Assembly (NCBI GenBank): GCA_039923455.1
Contig: JBDTCS010000182.1
Location: forward strand, 1 to 7,107
DNA: 7,107 bases
Direction: 5' to 3'
Origin: JBDTCS01 sp039923455
Lineage (GTDB): Bacteria > Bacteroidota > Ignavibacteria > Palsa-1295
Position 1 is the first letter of the stretch. Each line of letters begins with the position of its first letter. The notes below the pieces were generated by a model. It was not told where the DNA came from, did no database searches, and saw only the letters and a program-made list of their open reading frames with translations. The translations under genes were made by a program, and so were the position numbers. Positions 6,701-7,107 of this stretch are shown here, in pieces.

Positions 6701-6854
6701 GTATGACGTTGTCCTCACGAGCGCAATGCCTCGAACAGGGCCTGATGTGATGACACCGACGATTGGTACTGCCGCACCCGCTGGTAAAGATGCAAAAGCT
6801 GAGAAGCATGCGACTCTCCTGCGAGCGAAGCATGATCGTACAGCAATGCGCTGA
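3786..6854 (+). CDS. Membrane-anchored octaheme cytochrome c with coiled-coil stalk
   Basis: Likely electron-output subunit of the complex, replacing cytochrome c1/f. Residues 1-35 are cytoplasmic and basic (KAPWWNP at 11-17), a membrane helix lies at about 36-54, and the rest is periplasmic. About 64-225 is highly charged with heptad-like patterning, probably a coiled coil. Eight CxxCH sites follow, with first Cys at 254, 339, 377, 405, 502, 609, 753 and 861. Hemes 1-3 lack an R-M-P motif and lie in a His-rich region (H316, H326, H357, H361, H362, H371), suggesting bis-His ligation. Hemes 4-8 form five tandem class I cytochrome c domains, each with a distal Met in R-M-P: M452, M555, M700, M810, M909. 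Most repeats read W-(x)-x-W-(L/I)-x-N-P before R-M-P. The heme 6 domain has a longer insert (87 residues from His to Met). A tail of about 70 residues without heme ends the protein. No close named family is recognised. Confidence 0.9.
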   Translation: MAINPSERPEKAPWWNPVRYFDVRRRMPIEQRSYTKMYSLLAIALFLFTLWAVMDEVMTRRPWKDIQEDFKDFKTTRLTFEIKKQLHKLNPADTMAIHKELKSVLKEQNSDGYKAKLDKIEDLDVKITKAQRDYTFTKSNADAQYYILDEARTERTDTTSKSKDLRVLESKMRQEQTVVDSLEKLRADMQATVLPVQKRLKEVLRVHDSVFADVILLQRKREAAEKAPIAVHQTMLVNYEKTNFNNLKMRVDRCVTCHLGYDDQLFKNDTLISSSPSEVTAWKKANKYGDKHYTIVKLGANKDTVVAMVTPVFRTHPDVGLLIKGHKVGEASGPGVLGCTSCHAGQGASLVSPEFAHGLEHHWAEPLLTGHYVESSCMNCHSGKMDFEGAKWISMGKKLFTDFGCYGCHNATNYDGMPKQAPSLLSISKKVTPAWMYQWIANPRGWSPETRMPNFMFSSHEVTAVVAYLNDQSKTGTYTPVAHSGGGGDATRGKQIFSEVGCFGCHAMDQFKSESRVKESNGFGPDLNKIGSKVTAEWLFDWLKNPKNYHAESRMPSLRLSDPEAADLTAYLMQHTGTNDSVHTNFDAAALTNPSMIKEGEKIVRTYGCFGCHEIKGMEDEAKVSVSLSTFGRKTVGELFYGNVPGEVLGGFRKEFKHAGLPLGELDEHAIHENQDWYTWVAGKMKNSRIYATERIPQRMPNFQMSTEEAYAISVLLKSFTGNYVAPSYIDPVDDPNQLALNRGRLFAHWNNCVGCHQIEKAGGYIGKYIDDAMFRPPLLTPEGNKVQEVWLRGFLRGPSTIRPWLKVRMPTFGFSDSSIGVATKYFLATKHRPFVLTDYHFISDPNLLAPGKALFDQLKCMSCHVVASGPGAAQQIAPNLELAKRRLRPDWVIDWLHNPEAEQAGTRMPGFWGTPKTGFNTMFPQVLAGDVEMQIRAVRDYVYSIGRTEDPVQTPYAVINGSDHYVLPNGTYDVVLTSAMPRTGPDVMTPTIGTAAPAGKDAKAEKHATLLRAKHDRTAMR

Positions 6855-6886
6855 ACCGAATTGTGCGAGTGGAATTTTAGAGAGAG

Positions 6887-6913
6887 AGCCCTGCGCACAT
6901 TGCAGGGCTTTTT
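6887..6913 (+). terminator. Rho-independent terminator closing the operon
   Basis: AGCCCTGC (6887-6894) pairs perfectly with GCAGGGCT (6902-6909) around a 7-base loop (GCACATT). The paired U at 6909 opens a TTTTT run through 6913. It lies 33 bases after the octaheme cytochrome stop and is the only hairpin with a U-tract in the window. It marks the end of the unit that begins before the ferredoxin gene and separates it from the lipoprotein gene at 6975. Confidence 0.88.
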
Positions 6914-6974
6914 CATTCGATAACGAACCGAAGTTCATTCGTCGATTCGTGAATGGTATTCTTCTATTTTTATT

Positions 6975-7107
6975 ATGCATAGAATTGTCCGCAGAACCTC
7001 GCACGTTGGGTTGCTATTGATGGCGTTCACGCTATTAGTTGGTGGTTGTAAAAAGAAAGTAGAGGTTGAGACGGGAGAAAATTCTGAGATCGGTCCTGGG
7101 TACCACG
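6975..7107 (+). CDS. Start of a predicted lipoprotein gene, cut by the window edge
   Basis: Only the first 44 residues are present and the frame is open to the edge. The product starts with a basic n-region (R3, R6, R7), a hydrophobic core at about 11-22 and a lipobox V-G-G-C with C25 as the likely lipidated residue, followed by KKK. This is a standard Sec/signal peptidase II lipoprotein signal. The mature part begins VEVETGENSEIGPGYH and is too short to assign. The ATG at 6975 is preferred over the in-frame ATG at 7020 because the latter would remove the charged n-region. It is preceded by a U-rich stretch without a Shine-Dalgarno and lies after the terminator, so it should have its own promoter; none is convincing in 6914-6974. 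It is probably not part of the bc complex. Confidence 0.65.
   Translation, partial: MHRIVRRTSHVGLLLMAFTLLVGGCKKKVEVETGENSEIGPGYH

Noticed and set aside
6763..7020. Forward open frame spanning the cytochrome 3' end and terminator
   Set aside because: It reads through the terminator in another frame of the cytochrome gene and resembles no protein; the lipoprotein frame at 6975 has a clear signal peptide instead.
1..7107. CRISPR arrays, tRNAs, insertion sequence ends
   Set aside because: No regularly spaced repeats, cloverleaf-like stretches, or terminal inverted repeats with a transposase were found on reading both strands.

Overview
The window holds one complete transcription unit and the start of the next, all on the + strand. 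The genes are a dicluster ferredoxin (301-780), a Tat-anchored Rieske protein (811-1545), a b6-type cytochrome b (1658-2698), a long subunit-IV-type cytochrome b C-terminal half (2790-3701) and a 1022-residue octaheme cytochrome c (3786-6854). A rho-independent terminator closes the unit at 6887-6913. A new gene for a short lipoprotein starts at 6975 and runs off the window.

Together the last four operon genes encode a Rieske/cytochrome b (bc-family) quinol oxidoreductase with split cytochrome b. Quinol is oxidised at a Qo site built from cytochrome b and subunit IV. One electron goes through the Rieske cluster to a chain of eight c-type hemes that takes the place of cytochrome c1 or f; the other goes over two b hemes toward the cytoplasmic side. 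The cysteine that carries heme c_n in b6f is replaced by Gly, and the Qo PEWY motif reads A-P-W-Y, which fits a menaquinol-oxidising relative of b6f. This is inference from motifs.

The most unusual part is on the cytoplasmic face. A 2x[4Fe-4S] ferredoxin is the first gene of the operon. The ferredoxin (N-terminus), Rieske protein (N-terminus) and cytochrome b (C-terminus) all carry Ala/Pro-rich low-complexity extensions predicted to lie in the cytoplasm. The ferredoxin and cytochrome b tails share a P-P-W-L-(K/R) motif at their free ends. This suggests, without proving it, that the ferredoxin is docked to the complex or to a partner shared with it.

Organism: a Gram-negative, probably menaquinone-using bacterium of roughly 50% GC. 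Most starts have no Shine-Dalgarno sequence, and an exact TAnnTTTG box (the Bacteroidota-type -7 element) lies in the leader, so a member of the FCB group (Bacteroidota/Chlorobiota/Ignavibacteria/Kapabacteria side) is my best guess, with moderate to low confidence. Bases 1-300 are an upstream gene end or spacer plus the promoter and leader. No RNA genes, IS elements or CRISPR arrays were seen.
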